Shown: piece after piece, positions 1-13,300 of the stretch
Position numbering within the stretch: position 1 is the stretch's first letter
Layout: each line of letters begins with the position of its first letter
NCBI GenBank assembly: GCA_016199835.1
Contig: JACQFX010000017.1
Span: 117,811 to 181,810, forward strand
DNA: 64,000 nt
Direction: 5' to 3'
DNA from: Nitrosomonadales bacterium
Lineage (GTDB): Bacteria > Pseudomonadota > Gammaproteobacteria > Burkholderiales > Gallionellaceae
Made by a program: the position numbers and the translations under genes
Notes under the pieces: generated by a model
Told to the model about the DNA's origin: nothing
What the model saw: the letters and a program-made list of their open reading frames with translations, nothing else
Databases searched by the model: none

Positions 1-466
1 TCAGATCGAGAGATTCTTTGGATTGGATACCTTCATCAAGTTTTATTTTGGTTTCAATTGCCGAGCGCTCAATATCCTTCAACTGATTCAGCTTCGTTTG
101 GTAGCCCAATAGCTCATCGGAAAGATGGTTCAACCCATATCGCCAAATATCCGTGTATAGCTTTTCTATAGCTTCTGTAAGTTCCGTTATAGTGTCTGTA
201 CCTGCGAGCAATTCATCATGGCTTGTTGAGATCGCTTCCAGAGACGTAGTCAATTCTTGCTGGATCGTAATCGGAAGCTGGATTAACTTCTGCTTTTCAA
301 TTGCCTCTTTAAGTGTGTTGCACGACCAGATCAAATTGATATACGACTCATTAAGGGACACAGCTCCAGAATCCGGGTCGAACTCGAGCTCAGCACATTT
401 CGCCAATGCGACCTGATGTGCTTCCTGATTAAATTTGCTCAAAAGCTTCCAGATTTCTTCAATCAT
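1..466 (-). CDS. Hypothetical coiled-coil-like protein, N-terminal part (runs off the left edge)
   Basis: An uninterrupted minus-strand frame begins with ATG at 466 and is still open at position 2, giving at least 155 residues. It starts MIEEIWKLLSKFNQEAH and is rich in Glu, Lys, Leu and Ile with little Pro or Gly, so it is probably mostly helical. No catalytic motif, signal peptide or membrane segment is visible in this part. It lies 62 bp downstream of the DUF499 gene on the same strand and may be the last gene of that operon. I do not recognise the family; the function is unknown and the C-terminus is missing from the window. Confidence 0.7.
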   Translation of the reverse strand, partial: MIEEIWKLLSKFNQEAHQVALAKCAELEFDPDSGAVSLNESYINLIWSCNTLKEAIEKQKLIQLPITIQQELTTSLEAISTSHDELLAGTDTITELTEAIEKLYTDIWRYGLNHLSDELLGYQTKLNQLKDIERSAIETKIKLDEGIQSKESLDL

Positions 467-528
467 GACTTCCCCCAGTCAGCTTTCAATACTCGGCCAA
501 AGAGGCCAAGAACATCTGATCTCGCCGA

Positions 529-3867
<3,339 letters not shown>

Positions 3868-3873
3868 AGCTGT

Positions 3874-6771
3874 TTATTCCTGTTTGAACATGTCGTCGGT
3901 GCCTGTGGGCGCAGCGCGTGGCGTTTCCCGTGCCAGCCGCACAATCTCGGGCCAGCTCTGCACCAGACCGTTGTAGGCCATCGCCTCATTTGCGCGCTTC
4001 TTGCGCTCGCACAAAGTGTAGAGGCGGTAGCAAAGTTCGCGGGCGGTTTCTGCCTGACTACCGAGCTTCGCCACAATCTGCGCTGCCGCGCCTTCGCCGC
4101 CGGATTCGAGCACTCGAACCAAGTGGTGTACCGTCTCCCAAACGGTGAGGCGAGCATCGGTGGTGGGATCCCAGTCAGCGGGCAGTTCGGCGGGTTTCAG
4201 CAGGCGCACTTTACCCGCTTTGGAAACCAGAATGCCGGCCTCGACCAAACCGGAAACGCTAGTGTTCTTGGATTTTGAGAGTTGTTCGGCGACACCGTAA
4301 TCGCCCTCGGCAAAACCAGTCTGCTCGAACCAGGTGAGCGCCCAGCGCGTGTCGGCATCGAAGTCGCCTTCTTGCTCGGCCAGCGCCTCATCGAGAGTCT
4401 GGTTGATGAGCGCCAATGCGGCGCGCACGGGGATCGGCTGGCCTTCGGCATCGAGTACCCTGGCAAAGCGGGTATAGACCGCCATGCCGGGGCCAATGGA
4501 CGCTTGTGCCAAGTCCACCGGTGCGATGTTGCCCGCTTGCAGATGTGCCAGCGCCTGCGGCAATTCAGCCTTGAGCGCGGCGACGAAATCGCGGCGAGTG
4601 GCGGTGGGGGCATTGGCTGCTCGCTGGCGGCAAACAAGGACAATGCTGGAAGCCAGCGCGTTGGTGCCGGAACTAATCATGCGATTGCTCAACTCGGTAC
4701 GCATCGGCCAAGTGCCGCTGATGGCAAAACCAGCTTCAATGACAGCGGCCAGAAAGGTATCCCAGCCTGTATTCGTTGTGCCGTCATCGCCATCGCTCTC
4801 GGCCTGCTTGAAGGCGTAGTAGATGGTGACTGGAAAGGCCGGGTGTGCCTGTTCGGCGAGGCGGTGCATTGCTAACGTCATGCCGTCGAGAAAAAAATTC
4901 TCGGCCCTCTCCTTGCTGCCGTGTCGGTAGGCCGTGGCTACCAGTTCCTCTGCCTTTGGCACGGCGAGGGTGGCGAAAAGTTCGGGAAAAACCAGCTTTA
5001 ATGATCGGCGTAACCAGACGTAAAAAAAATCAGAGAGGTCGGCATAGCCAATGTTGTCGTAGTAAGGAGGATCGGTTGAAATGATCTTGCTCGTGCTTAC
5101 GCTTTGGCTTTGAGCATCTTGCTGGCTTGCTTCGCCGTTCTTCAATGCGGGCAGTAATGTGATGGACTTGGCTCCCCATTCGACATTGTTCATCCAATTA
5201 CCACTTGAATCCGAAAAGGGATTGCCTTCCGCAAAATCCCAAGTCATTGGTAAGGCTTGTCGGGCAAACGTATTTCGCAGTGCTTCCATCTTTGGACTGT
5301 TATCCCAAGAGCAAATAGTTGACCCTCGATCAACTGAACGACTAAGCGCAAAGGCTAAGTAAACAGCAATAGCATCCGCATACGCCGTAGCGCCAGCGCC
5401 AATTTGCTCCAAGTCTTTGCCGTCATCGGGCAGGCCGGCTTTGATAGCATCGCGCTTTACCTCATTGCGCACTTCCTGTACTAAATCGGAGAACATCGCC
5501 AGCGCCACGAGTTGGCGTGGAGTAAAGAGATCGCCCCATGAAACAAGTCCATAAGGTGTGCAGTTTCCTCCCGTCATCCGGGCTGCAATCTCCCCCTCCG
5601 GTCGCCACGTTGGCCTCGCCTCCTGCGCCGCTGCCTCATGCTCTGATGTCGGAGCGAGATACACCCGCCCGCGCTCACCCTCGGCAACAACGGCCATCAA
5701 CCGAGCTCCCATGCGTCCAGCCTTGCCTTCGGCTTTTATGTAGTCACCAGAGATGGGCGCACTAGACATTAAGCACGCAAAGTTCGCGCGTACCAGTTTG
5801 GTGCCGTTCTTTGCACCTTCAGCATCTTTCGGCTTACCCACCTTCACCGTGAAGCGATAGCTACCACCCTCGATCACCGGCTCGACATAAGATTCCTTGC
5901 CGGGTTTGTTGGATAGCATGAAGGTTGAGGCGAGCGGCACATCCACATTGGCAAAGGCCGGGTTGGGACTCTTCACCGTACGCGCCCATAGCCAAGCGAT
6001 GACGGTGAGTTTCTGGCCGACGTATTTCTTCAAATCTGGCCGTTCCTGCGCCATCGCCGCCGTAACCTCGATCTTGGGGTAGAGGTGGCCAATTCGCTTC
6101 TCGGCCTCGTCGCGCATCCACTGGCCGTAATAGCGCACGTCTTCAGCCAGACCTTTCGCTCCATTCCAATCGGTGGTCATGGCTTTGTGAGCGTCCGCCT
6201 GTTGCTGCCATCCAGGATTCACCGGCGGTTTGCCTGCGAACTTCGGTGGTATCTCGATCATCGCCTTGTTGATCAGCACCGCTACCGGGTTCAGATCGGA
6301 GGCGTAACTTTCCAGCCCCAGCCGCTGCGCTTCTAGCGGCAACGCACCGCCACCGGCGAAGGGGTCATGAAAGCCCGGCAGCTTGTAGCGGTCAAACAAT
6401 TCTTTCGCGCGCGGATGGTCGGCGTTCTCGGCGCAGGTGTAACGCCAGCTCTGCCAGATTTCGTCGCGCGCCTGCTGCAACACTTTCTCGTTGGTGGTGT
6501 TCTCCCACTTCACCAGCTCCTCGATGATGCGGAACAGCCGCTGCCGCTCCTTCTCCTGCGCTTTTTCTGTTTTGAAAATGTCGGGGTGCGCCGAAGGATC
6601 GTCCACCATCTGCGCAAAAATCACCGCCCGCGCCGCCGCCAATGGCCGCCGCGCCCACCACAGATGCAGTGTCGAAGGATGGCCGTGGCGTATGGATTTC
6701 TCGCGCGCACTGGCGACATTGATCGCCTCCAGCGGCAGGGCAACTTCGATGAGTTTTTTCTTGTAGGTCAT
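3874..6771 (-). CDS. DUF1156 adenine-specific DNA methylase (methylase of an Hma-type defence operon)
   Basis: A 965-residue protein beginning [20 protein letters not shown], followed by the [14 protein letters not shown] block typical of DUF1156. A SAM-binding motif DPFAGGG lies at 136-142. The catalytic DPPYYDN motif, the DPPY form of N6-adenine methylases, lies near residue 563. The long sequence between the two motifs probably contains target recognition or accessory domains. In Hma-type and similar systems the methylase is thought to mark self DNA or take part in phage recognition; that role is inferred here. The 5' end of this gene is copied at 8302-8327 on the far side of the MBL/membrane-protein cassette. 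Confidence 0.9.
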   Translation of the reverse strand: MTYKKKLIEVALPLEAINVASAREKSIRHGHPSTLHLWWARRPLAAARAVIFAQMVDDPSAHPDIFKTEKAQEKERQRLFRIIEELVKWENTTNEKVLQQARDEIWQSWRYTCAENADHPRAKELFDRYKLPGFHDPFAGGGALPLEAQRLGLESYASDLNPVAVLINKAMIEIPPKFAGKPPVNPGWQQQADAHKAMTTDWNGAKGLAEDVRYYGQWMRDEAEKRIGHLYPKIEVTAAMAQERPDLKKYVGQKLTVIAWLWARTVKSPNPAFANVDVPLASTFMLSNKPGKESYVEPVIEGGSYRFTVKVGKPKDAEGAKNGTKLVRANFACLMSSAPISGDYIKAEGKAGRMGARLMAVVAEGERGRVYLAPTSEHEAAAQEARPTWRPEGEIAARMTGGNCTPYGLVSWGDLFTPRQLVALAMFSDLVQEVRNEVKRDAIKAGLPDDGKDLEQIGAGATAYADAIAVYLAFALSRSVDRGSTICSWDNSPKMEALRNTFARQALPMTWDFAEGNPFSDSSGNWMNNVEWGAKSITLLPALKNGEASQQDAQSQSVSTSKIISTDPPYYDNIGYADLSDFFYVWLRRSLKLVFPELFATLAVPKAEELVATAYRHGSKERAENFFLDGMTLAMHRLAEQAHPAFPVTIYYAFKQAESDGDDGTTNTGWDTFLAAVIEAGFAISGTWPMRTELSNRMISSGTNALASSIVLVCRQRAANAPTATRRDFVAALKAELPQALAHLQAGNIAPVDLAQASIGPGMAVYTRFARVLDAEGQPIPVRAALALINQTLDEALAEQEGDFDADTRWALTWFEQTGFAEGDYGVAEQLSKSKNTSVSGLVEAGILVSKAGKVRLLKPAELPADWDPTTDARLTVWETVHHLVRVLESGGEGAAAQIVAKLGSQAETARELCYRLYTLCERKKRANEAMAYNGLVQSWPEIVRLARETPRAAPTGTDDMFKQE
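6746..6771. repeat. 26-bp direct repeat, copy A (start of the DUF1156 gene)
   Basis: On the plus strand, 6746-6771 matches 8302-8327 at 23 of 26 positions. This copy is the first codons of the DUF1156 gene read in reverse. Together the two copies bracket the MBL/four-TM cassette and are best explained as the scar of an insertion or of recombination at this start codon. Confidence 0.8.
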
Positions 6772-6793
6772 AAAGTCGTTTTACGCATCTTTC

Positions 6794-7651
6794 TCAATTG
6801 GTAGTCACCGATAAATATGTCCCGGAATAATTGGTTCCCACCTCAATTTCGATGGCACCATCAGATCGTGTGGTTACACAATACCGGGGCTCACTACTCA
6901 TGGGTGATGATCGACTATTAACAGACCAGCCTTCTGCATGGTAACTGTAACGCTGCGTTGCGTCCGTGTCTTGCGCACGAGCATCGCTAATTACACAAAG
7001 CCGGGGCGCTTCGTTGTTCAGAGCAGCAAATAGCTCAGGGCAATATCCTGATTGCCGCCCATGGTGGCTGGCCATGAAGACGTGAGCATCCGAAACCATG
7101 CTTACAAAATCAGGCTGCTTCAACAATTCTTTCCAGGACGGTGGTTCGTTGTCGCCGGGAATGATGATGCGGGCACCCAGGTACTCGAATGCGACTACGC
7201 CGCTATGATTGTTGATGTTCGAGGTGCCGCAATTCGATGAGGCGAATTCCTTGATGGTTACGCCGCCTGTAACCTTGGGATTTCCGACAAGCTCTCCGTC
7301 GTTAATCGATCCCGAGTATCTCTCTGACAGTTCGAAATAGGCATCAAGCTTGTCTTGATAGGTCGCTTGGTTGGCTGCGTACACATCCGCTTTCGGCAGC
7401 CACCTAGGGCGCCAGAGTTGACGAACATTGAATCCAAGTTCGTCAAGAAGGAGCATCTCGTCAATATGATCCCCATGGGGGTGAGTGATGACCAATGAAT
7501 CGATAGTCTTCGTCTGATTGCCAAGCCATGCCAAGGGTGAAAAATCGGCTGATGTGCCAAGGTCTATGACGATAACTTTCCCGTCAGGTGTAAATGCATG
7601 CACTGCCTGACCGTGCCCAACGTCGTGGATGACTATTCTCAGAGGAGACAT
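6794..7651 (-). CDS. Metallo-beta-lactamase fold hydrolase, ComEC-like (embedded cassette)
   Basis: A 285-residue single-domain protein without signal peptide or membrane segment. Metal-site motifs are in order: HPHGDH at 57-62, H149 in NNHSG, D167 in IPGDN and H196-H197 in SHHGRQS. The SHHG motif resembles the ComEC-type MBL nuclease/phosphodiesterase branch. Its Shine-Dalgarno AAGGAGG lies in the last codons of the upstream membrane-protein gene, so the two are coupled. The substrate could be nucleic acid or a nucleotide; this is not determinable here. Together with the four-TM protein it looks like an accessory defence module inserted into the Hma operon. Confidence 0.85.
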   Translation of the reverse strand: MSPLRIVIHDVGHGQAVHAFTPDGKVIVIDLGTSADFSPLAWLGNQTKTIDSLVITHPHGDHIDEMLLLDELGFNVRQLWRPRWLPKADVYAANQATYQDKLDAYFELSERYSGSINDGELVGNPKVTGGVTIKEFASSNCGTSNINNHSGVVAFEYLGARIIIPGDNEPPSWKELLKQPDFVSMVSDAHVFMASHHGRQSGYCPELFAALNNEAPRLCVISDARAQDTDATQRYSYHAEGWSVNSRSSPMSSEPRYCVTTRSDGAIEIEVGTNYSGTYLSVTTN

Positions 7652-7654
7652 GTT

Positions 7655-8251
7655 TTAGTCCTCCTTTCCATGTACAGCCTTGTCTGGATGAAACCCGCTT
7701 TTCCTGATTAGATAGCGCGCGCTGACAAAGAAAACCAAGCCTGCTGAAAGGAGCGCCACGGTCGAGCTTATCCAGATGTTGTTAATCCGATCCAATGAGT
7801 TGGCATACCATGAAAATGCCGCCAGCCCTCCAAACATCCCAACCTGAATAGCTACAATGGCTTGTTGAATGGTCTGGCTGCTGTTCCATTTGAATGCATT
7901 GAATGATGTATCCAAGTACATCTGGTTTTCCGTAAAATCTTTGGCTACCGTTTGTAGCGACTCTCGCCGAATTGCATTGATCTGCCTGGCGGGGTAGACA
8001 AAATACAGTCTGGTTTGAGTGATGGCAGCCAAGATAGATAACAGACCGATCATCGTGGCAAGGCAGATGAATGCTGCAACATCCCAGAATACAGTGGTGA
8101 TGTTTGTGCCCAGTCCGTAAATGCCCAGAAGTAACGTCGGCACACTACTCGATAGGCCTGCGGCAAATTTCATGAGCGAATGATGGCGTTCGTCGTAATA
8201 CTTCACGAGTCCCATGCACTGCTCATATTCGAGCTTCAGGAATTCATTCAT
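7655..8251 (-). CDS. Four-TM membrane protein, possible defence effector (embedded cassette)
   Basis: I place the start at 8251 (198 residues, MNEFLKLEYEQC) because a GGTGATGG stretch precedes it; an ATG at 8275 would add eight residues but has no ribosome site. After a short charged helix containing KYYDERHH come two hydrophobic hairpins, around residues 30-80 and 125-180, separated by a soluble stretch. This resembles the 4TM effector topology known from abortive-infection systems. It overlaps the ribosome-binding site of the MBL gene. It has no enzymatic motif and no recognised family; pore formation or a membrane anchor for the MBL protein are both inference. Confidence 0.75.
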   Translation of the reverse strand: MNEFLKLEYEQCMGLVKYYDERHHSLMKFAAGLSSSVPTLLLGIYGLGTNITTVFWDVAAFICLATMIGLLSILAAITQTRLYFVYPARQINAIRRESLQTVAKDFTENQMYLDTSFNAFKWNSSQTIQQAIVAIQVGMFGGLAAFSWYANSLDRINNIWISSTVALLSAGLVFFVSARYLIRKSGFHPDKAVHGKED

Positions 8252-8258
8252 CACGCCA

Positions 8259-8327
8259 TCACCATTTGCACCCATGACGATTCACGGTGGTCAGGCCGTC
8301 CTCGATAAATTTCTTCTTGTAGGTCAT
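8259..8327 (-). pseudogene. Remnant of a DUF1156 gene start
   Basis: The minus strand from the ATG at 8327 reads MTYKKKFIED before stopping at 8259 after 22 codons. Eight of the first nine residues match the start of the DUF1156 methylase encoded at 6771. The remnant ATG overlaps the stop codon of the RloB-like gene as ATGA, which would be the natural junction if the methylase once followed RloB directly. I infer that the MBL/four-TM cassette now sits between the displaced methylase and this relic. Confidence 0.7.
8302..8327. repeat. 26-bp direct repeat, copy B (relic methylase start)
   Basis: It matches 6746-6771 at 23 of 26 positions, identical over the last 14 bases. It lies immediately at the stop codon of the RloB-like gene. 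See the copy A entry for interpretation. Confidence 0.8.
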
Positions 8328-8992
8328 GGATTCTTCCGTTCTCGCAGGGCGCTCAGGTAATCCACCAATTCATGCACCGAACAACTCGGATTAGTGCTCC
8401 CGGTCTGGCGATTGACGGATTCCAGTTTGCGGCTGTTGGCGACGGCATCTTGCACCAGATGTGCGAACAGGCCAAACAACCCGGCATTGCCTTTGTTGTA
8501 GTGCGGCTCAAGGGCGATCAGATCGTCTCCCACTGACTGGCAGGCGGTTTTATTTCCCACAGCGGAAAAACTTTTGTCGGTGTAACCGAAGTGCAGGCGC
8601 AACCAAATCTCGAAACAGGGGTTGCTGGTGGCGAGATGCAGGGTGGTCTTGGGTAGCCTGGTTTTGCCCGCCAGGTCGAGGGCATCCTGGTGCGGTCGGT
8701 CGAGGTCGAAGACGCAATAAAGCCGCTGGAAGGCATCGCCTGCGCGCTGAGATTCCTTGGCCAATTTGATGCCATAGCGAACCACCTGAATGGGATCAGT
8801 TCCCTTGCTGCTTGGACTGATGCGTATGTTGGCGCTGGACAATCCAAGTGAGAAAACCAAGCCGTCAAAATAAGTTTTTTCGGTCGTTCCTTCGCAAACA
8901 ATCAACACCCTGTCGTAAGGCTCGCGATGACGGGTGCGCCGACTGAAATCGGGCGTTGTATAGCTGGAAGGAATGCGTTTTGCGCGTGACAT
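8324..8992 (-). CDS. RloB-like Toprim-fold protein (AbiLii type)
   Basis: A 222-residue protein with the RloB pattern: a basic N-terminus, VLIVCEGTTEKTYF with the Toprim-type glutamate E34, FDLD with D96 and D98, and a later SNPCFEIWLRLHFG block. RloB/AbiLii proteins are encoded next to an AAA ATPase (RloA/AbiLi) and together act in abortive infection, presumably as an ATPase-controlled nuclease. Here the ATPase gene ends 6 bp upstream. The stop codon overlaps the relic methylase start. The family assignment is firm from the motifs; nuclease activity is inferred. Confidence 0.88.
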   Translation of the reverse strand: MSRAKRIPSSYTTPDFSRRTRHREPYDRVLIVCEGTTEKTYFDGLVFSLGLSSANIRISPSSKGTDPIQVVRYGIKLAKESQRAGDAFQRLYCVFDLDRPHQDALDLAGKTRLPKTTLHLATSNPCFEIWLRLHFGYTDKSFSAVGNKTACQSVGDDLIALEPHYNKGNAGLFGLFAHLVQDAVANSRKLESVNRQTGSTNPSCSVHELVDYLSALRERKNP

Positions 8993-8998
8993 GTAGGC

Positions 8999-10273
8999 TC
9001 AGAAATTCAGGTTGCCGACGATGGGTAACGCACCATAGCGACCATGCAGATATCCGCGTTCAAGAGATTCTTCCTTGCGCGGGCTGAACTCGTCCAGAGA
9101 GTACAAACGGGAAGCCTCCTGCCGGTCTTTTTCAACAAACCACACCTGATCGCGCCGCAATAAATGACGATCCAGCAGGCTCGTATCGTGTGTGGTGGCG
9201 ATGAGCTGGGCGTTTAGCGGATTGGTTTGGTCGTTGTTGAACCGCTCAATCAGATGACGGCAGATGAGAGGGTGCAGGCTACGATCCAGTTCATCCACAA
9301 CCAGCACGCGACGCTTGCGCATGACATCAAGCCAAGGGCCAGCCAAGGCGAACAGCTTCTGGGTGCCAGAGGACTCATCATCCATGCCCAACTCAATTTC
9401 GTTCTGCCCATCTCTGGAGCGATGCTTGAATTGAATTTTGGTGATTTCATCGTCAGTGGTACTCGGCGGTAATGGCCCCGTGGTCGGGTCAAAATTAAAG
9501 GTCATTCTTTTGACGGTCTGTTTTTCCAGCGCCACGTCGGTGATGGATATGTCCGCATTCTTGAAGAAGGACATGAGTTCTGCCTTGCCACTCTCTGTGG
9601 TGCAGAGGCCCAGTGTGTGCTCAAGGCTAATCAGCACGTCGGCTGGAATGATTGCCAGGCGATTCTGGAACCAGTTGAAGACCGGGCGCAGTTGCTCGTT
9701 GTTAAGCAGTACGGCGGTGGAGAGGAACAGGCCGTTGGCACGGGTTTTATCGCGCCATGCATCTTTGCGGCCAAGGAAGGACGCGCCCCATTCCCATGTG
9801 TACTTGCTAGTTTCCGGGTCGAACTCGCGCTGGAACATCAACTTGTTGCGTCCTTTGGGCGCGGCGTACAGCCATTCCGCAACGATGCGTTCCGCAGTGA
9901 GGCTGAATCCATATTGGTAGCGAACCGGGCCATCCTCGCTATCCTCAAGGAAGTTCACCTCGAACGTGGTTGGCTGACTGCGCTCGTCCGGATTGAACAA
10001 AAAGGGCTGCACGTTGAGGGTCTGGCCTTCCTGCACCAGCGTTGCGGATTGGGCGACCATGGACTGCATGAACTGGAAAGCGCGGACGAGGTTGGTTTTC
10101 CCGCCTGCGTTTGGCCCATAGACGATGGCGGATCGCAGCAGGCGCGGCGCGACGGATACACCCGAAGCAAACAGGTGGGTGCGTTCGTGTTCTTTACCCG
10201 TCGAAGCGACCATGCTCAGAGTCTGGGATTCGGAGAATGATCGGTAGTTGGCCAGCCGGAAATCTATAAGCAT
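8999..10273 (-). CDS. AAA/ABC-type ATPase, RloA/AbiLi-like
   Basis: A 424-residue ATPase of the OLD/RecF-like AAA class. It begins MLIDFRLANYRSFSE, has Walker A GPNAGGKT at 53-60 and a C-terminal Walker B VLVVDELD followed by SLHP. The signature region SSGTQKLF precedes it. The 6-bp spacing to the RloB-like gene supports a two-gene toxin-like module of AbiL type. It is nested in the Hma operon between helicase and methylase, 81 bp after the helicase stop. The ATPase probably gates the RloB-like partner; what triggers it cannot be read from the sequence. Confidence 0.88.
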   Translation of the reverse strand: MLIDFRLANYRSFSESQTLSMVASTGKEHERTHLFASGVSVAPRLLRSAIVYGPNAGGKTNLVRAFQFMQSMVAQSATLVQEGQTLNVQPFLFNPDERSQPTTFEVNFLEDSEDGPVRYQYGFSLTAERIVAEWLYAAPKGRNKLMFQREFDPETSKYTWEWGASFLGRKDAWRDKTRANGLFLSTAVLLNNEQLRPVFNWFQNRLAIIPADVLISLEHTLGLCTTESGKAELMSFFKNADISITDVALEKQTVKRMTFNFDPTTGPLPPSTTDDEITKIQFKHRSRDGQNEIELGMDDESSGTQKLFALAGPWLDVMRKRRVLVVDELDRSLHPLICRHLIERFNNDQTNPLNAQLIATTHDTSLLDRHLLRRDQVWFVEKDRQEASRLYSLDEFSPRKEESLERGYLHGRYGALPIVGNLNF

Positions 10274-10354
10274 GATCGCCCCTCACTGTGTATCTATTTT
10301 TGATATTTGCAGTTTATCAGCAATTTTCAAGTATAGATATACCATATTTGGGTG

Positions 10355-13300
10355 TCAGGCTGGAATTTCAGCCCGTGCTAGCAATTCGGCGAAGTCGTAG
10401 TTCACGCTGGTCACGCCGAAGTCCGGCTCACGCAGGAAGGGCTGGCGCAGATAGTGAATCCGGTGCGAGTCCGCGCCGGTAAACTCGACGATGGCGAGGA
10501 TGAAATCATCCGGCTTGTTGAGCGAGTAGAGAATCTCGTTGCGCGTCACGGTAATCGTAGGCGCGCCGGATATCCGCCCCTTCACTTCGATGAAGCGCAG
10601 CTTGCCGGTGCCGGGTACGCGGCTTTCAATGTCGTAACCGAGTTTGTCGAATTCGCGGTCGGTGGGGTCGAAGCCCAGACTGCGCTCGATGTCCATGACG
10701 ATGGCGCGGGCACGGGCTGCGCTGATTTGGGTATCTACCGGGTGGGTGGATGTCCAGCCCGCATCTCCGGTCATGGCCTTGATCAGCCCCATCGGTACAA
10801 CCAGCAATCCCCCCAACACCACGGGCGGCAGCGGTGAAAGTTGCGCTTCCAGCTTCAATTCTTCCAGCCGTTTTTGCAGCCGCCCTTGCAGCAGGTCGGC
10901 GCGCTTGCGGGCTTCGCCCGAGTTGAGTTTTGCGTTTGCTTTGCCAGCCTGCTCCTGGAGCTTGAGCTGCTCGGCACGGTGATCCCAATAGGTAATTTCC
11001 TTGGTGAGCCGTTCTTTCACCGCTGCTTCAGTCTTGGCGATGAGTTCGAGCTTGCGACCGCGCACCTCGGCCAGATGTTCCGGCACGACGTTGGCGATAG
11101 CATAGCCTTGTGCTTTTTGCTCCAGTTCGCGGTTGATCCACTGGCATTCTGGCCGAGCAAGGAGCGCATCTATGCTAGGTTCGCCTGCCGCCAGTGGGCG
11201 GTAGTCGAGATAAGGTGCGTAATGGACGTGGCGTGTGACGCCGTTGGCATCCTGCTCCACATAAAGCATACGTTTGGATACGACGCGACGCTCACCGGCG
11301 TTGGTGAGACTGGCATCCTGTATTGAATGCTCCAGATAGAACAGCACGCGGGGCTCTGTACCTGAATCGCGTTCATCCACCAGCACGGTGCCGCGTTTCA
11401 GCAAGTCGCGGTTACGTTCCAGAGTAAGTTCGATGACGGCATCGAGCAGCGGATGTCCCGGACACACAAACGCGGCCAGCGGCTGCCCCTGTGGCGCTAC
11501 CAGGGATTTCTCGAAGGCGATGCGCTCGTAACGCGGCAGCACGGGTTCGCCAAAACCGATGAGGCGATCCCGGTTGCGCACGGGTGCGGGGACGTGGGTA
11601 ATTTCGTAGCGACGGGCTTCGCGTTGCTTAGCTGTTCCGCCAAGTTGTTTGAAGGCTTCGTGAAAGAAGGATTCGATATAGTGAGGTTGCAGGCGGCGTG
11701 CGTCAGCGCGTTCCATGTCTTCGCGAATGCGCTGCACCTGACTGACATCCATGGCATCGTGGGCAAGCACACGTTCGTCGAGCAAACTCTGAAGGTGGTC
11801 ACGGTCGAGTGCCGTGTCGAGCACGGTGGTGAGGAACGCTTTGACCTCGGGTCTTTCACCATGGCGGATAGCCTCGATGAGCAGATCGCGCAGGGATTTG
11901 CCCTCGAATTGGAGCTTGCCAAGTACGTCGAACACTTGCCCGCCCAATGCCTGGCGCGCGAGTTCAAGTTTTTCCAGCAGCTTGCGATAGACATCACCCT
12001 CGCGGGTGTCGTCCGCCACTAAATTCCACAGGTGGCAAACCTCGGTCTGGCCGATACGGTGGATACGACCGAAGCGTTGCTCCAGCCGATTGGGGTTCCA
12101 AGGCAGGTCGTAATTCACCATCAGGTGCGCGCGCTGGAGGTTGATACCTTCGCCTGCGGCATCGGTGGCCAGCAGCACTTGCACCTCGGGGTCGTGCTTG
12201 AATGATTCCTGCACTTTCAGACGCTCTTCTCGACCAATGCCGCCGTGGATGATGACCACGGCTTCCTTGCGTCCCAACAAAGTGGTGATGCGTTGCTCAA
12301 GGTAATTGAGCGTGTCGCGGTGTTCGGTGAAGATGACGATCTTCTGGTGTGGTGAAGGATTCGGGGGCGGAATTACGCCGGAGCCATAAGGTGCTGCGGG
12401 TTCTGCGACACGGTGCGCAATAGCCGCTGTGGTGAAGATTTCGCCGAGCAAGCTGGCCAGTTCGCGCCACTTGGTATCAGTACCGCTGCGACGTACCGCG
12501 AGGGCATGCCCTTCCAATCCAGTGAGGGTTTCGATTTCGATACGCAGCTCGGTAATAGAACGGGCTGCGGTAGCCTGATCAAGAATTTCCTCCTCGGCGG
12601 CTTCGACTTCGTTGTCTGGCGCTTCTTCCAAGTCCTCGACATCTTCGCTATCGAAAGCGGGCAGTGATGCCGCGAGAATGGGCGCAGCTTGCCCGCCACG
12701 CTGGAGCACTTCGAGTTCTCGCAGCCGACTTTCCAAACGCTCGCGTCTGCGTCGCAGGGATTGGTATATGGCCTCGGGTGATGAGGCGAGTCGCCGTTGC
12801 AAAATGGTCAGCGCAAAACCGACCGTGCCTGCGCGCTTGTCATTTTCCAGCGCTTCGACGCGGTTGAATTCTTCGCGCACGTAGTCGGTGACGATGGAAT
12901 AGAGATATGCTTCCGCCTCAGACAACTTGTAGGGTACGGTGTAGGCGATGCGCTGGGGGAACAAAGGCGTGCCATCGAATTTCAGCAAGCTTTCCTTCAC
13001 CATCCGGCGCATCAAGTCCGAGACATCGGCAGTGTGTACGCCATCGCGGTAGCGGCCCTCAAAGCGGTCTCCATCCAACAGTGCCATGAACAACTGAAAG
13101 TCGGCCTCCTTCCCGTTATGCGGGGTCGCCGACATCAGCAGAAAATGCCGTGTCAGAGTCGAGAGCAGTTGCCCGAGACGATAACGCTTGGTGTATTTGG
13201 TTTCGCCGCCAAAAACTGTCGCCGACATTTTGTGCGCTTCGTCGCAGACCACCAAGTCCCAGCGACAATCAGGAGCCTGAAGTTTCAGCTGCACATCTTC

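Noticed and set aside
153..416. 87-codon plus-strand frame at the left edge
   Set aside because: It is the complement of the partial coiled-coil gene, which has the more protein-like composition and an operon context.
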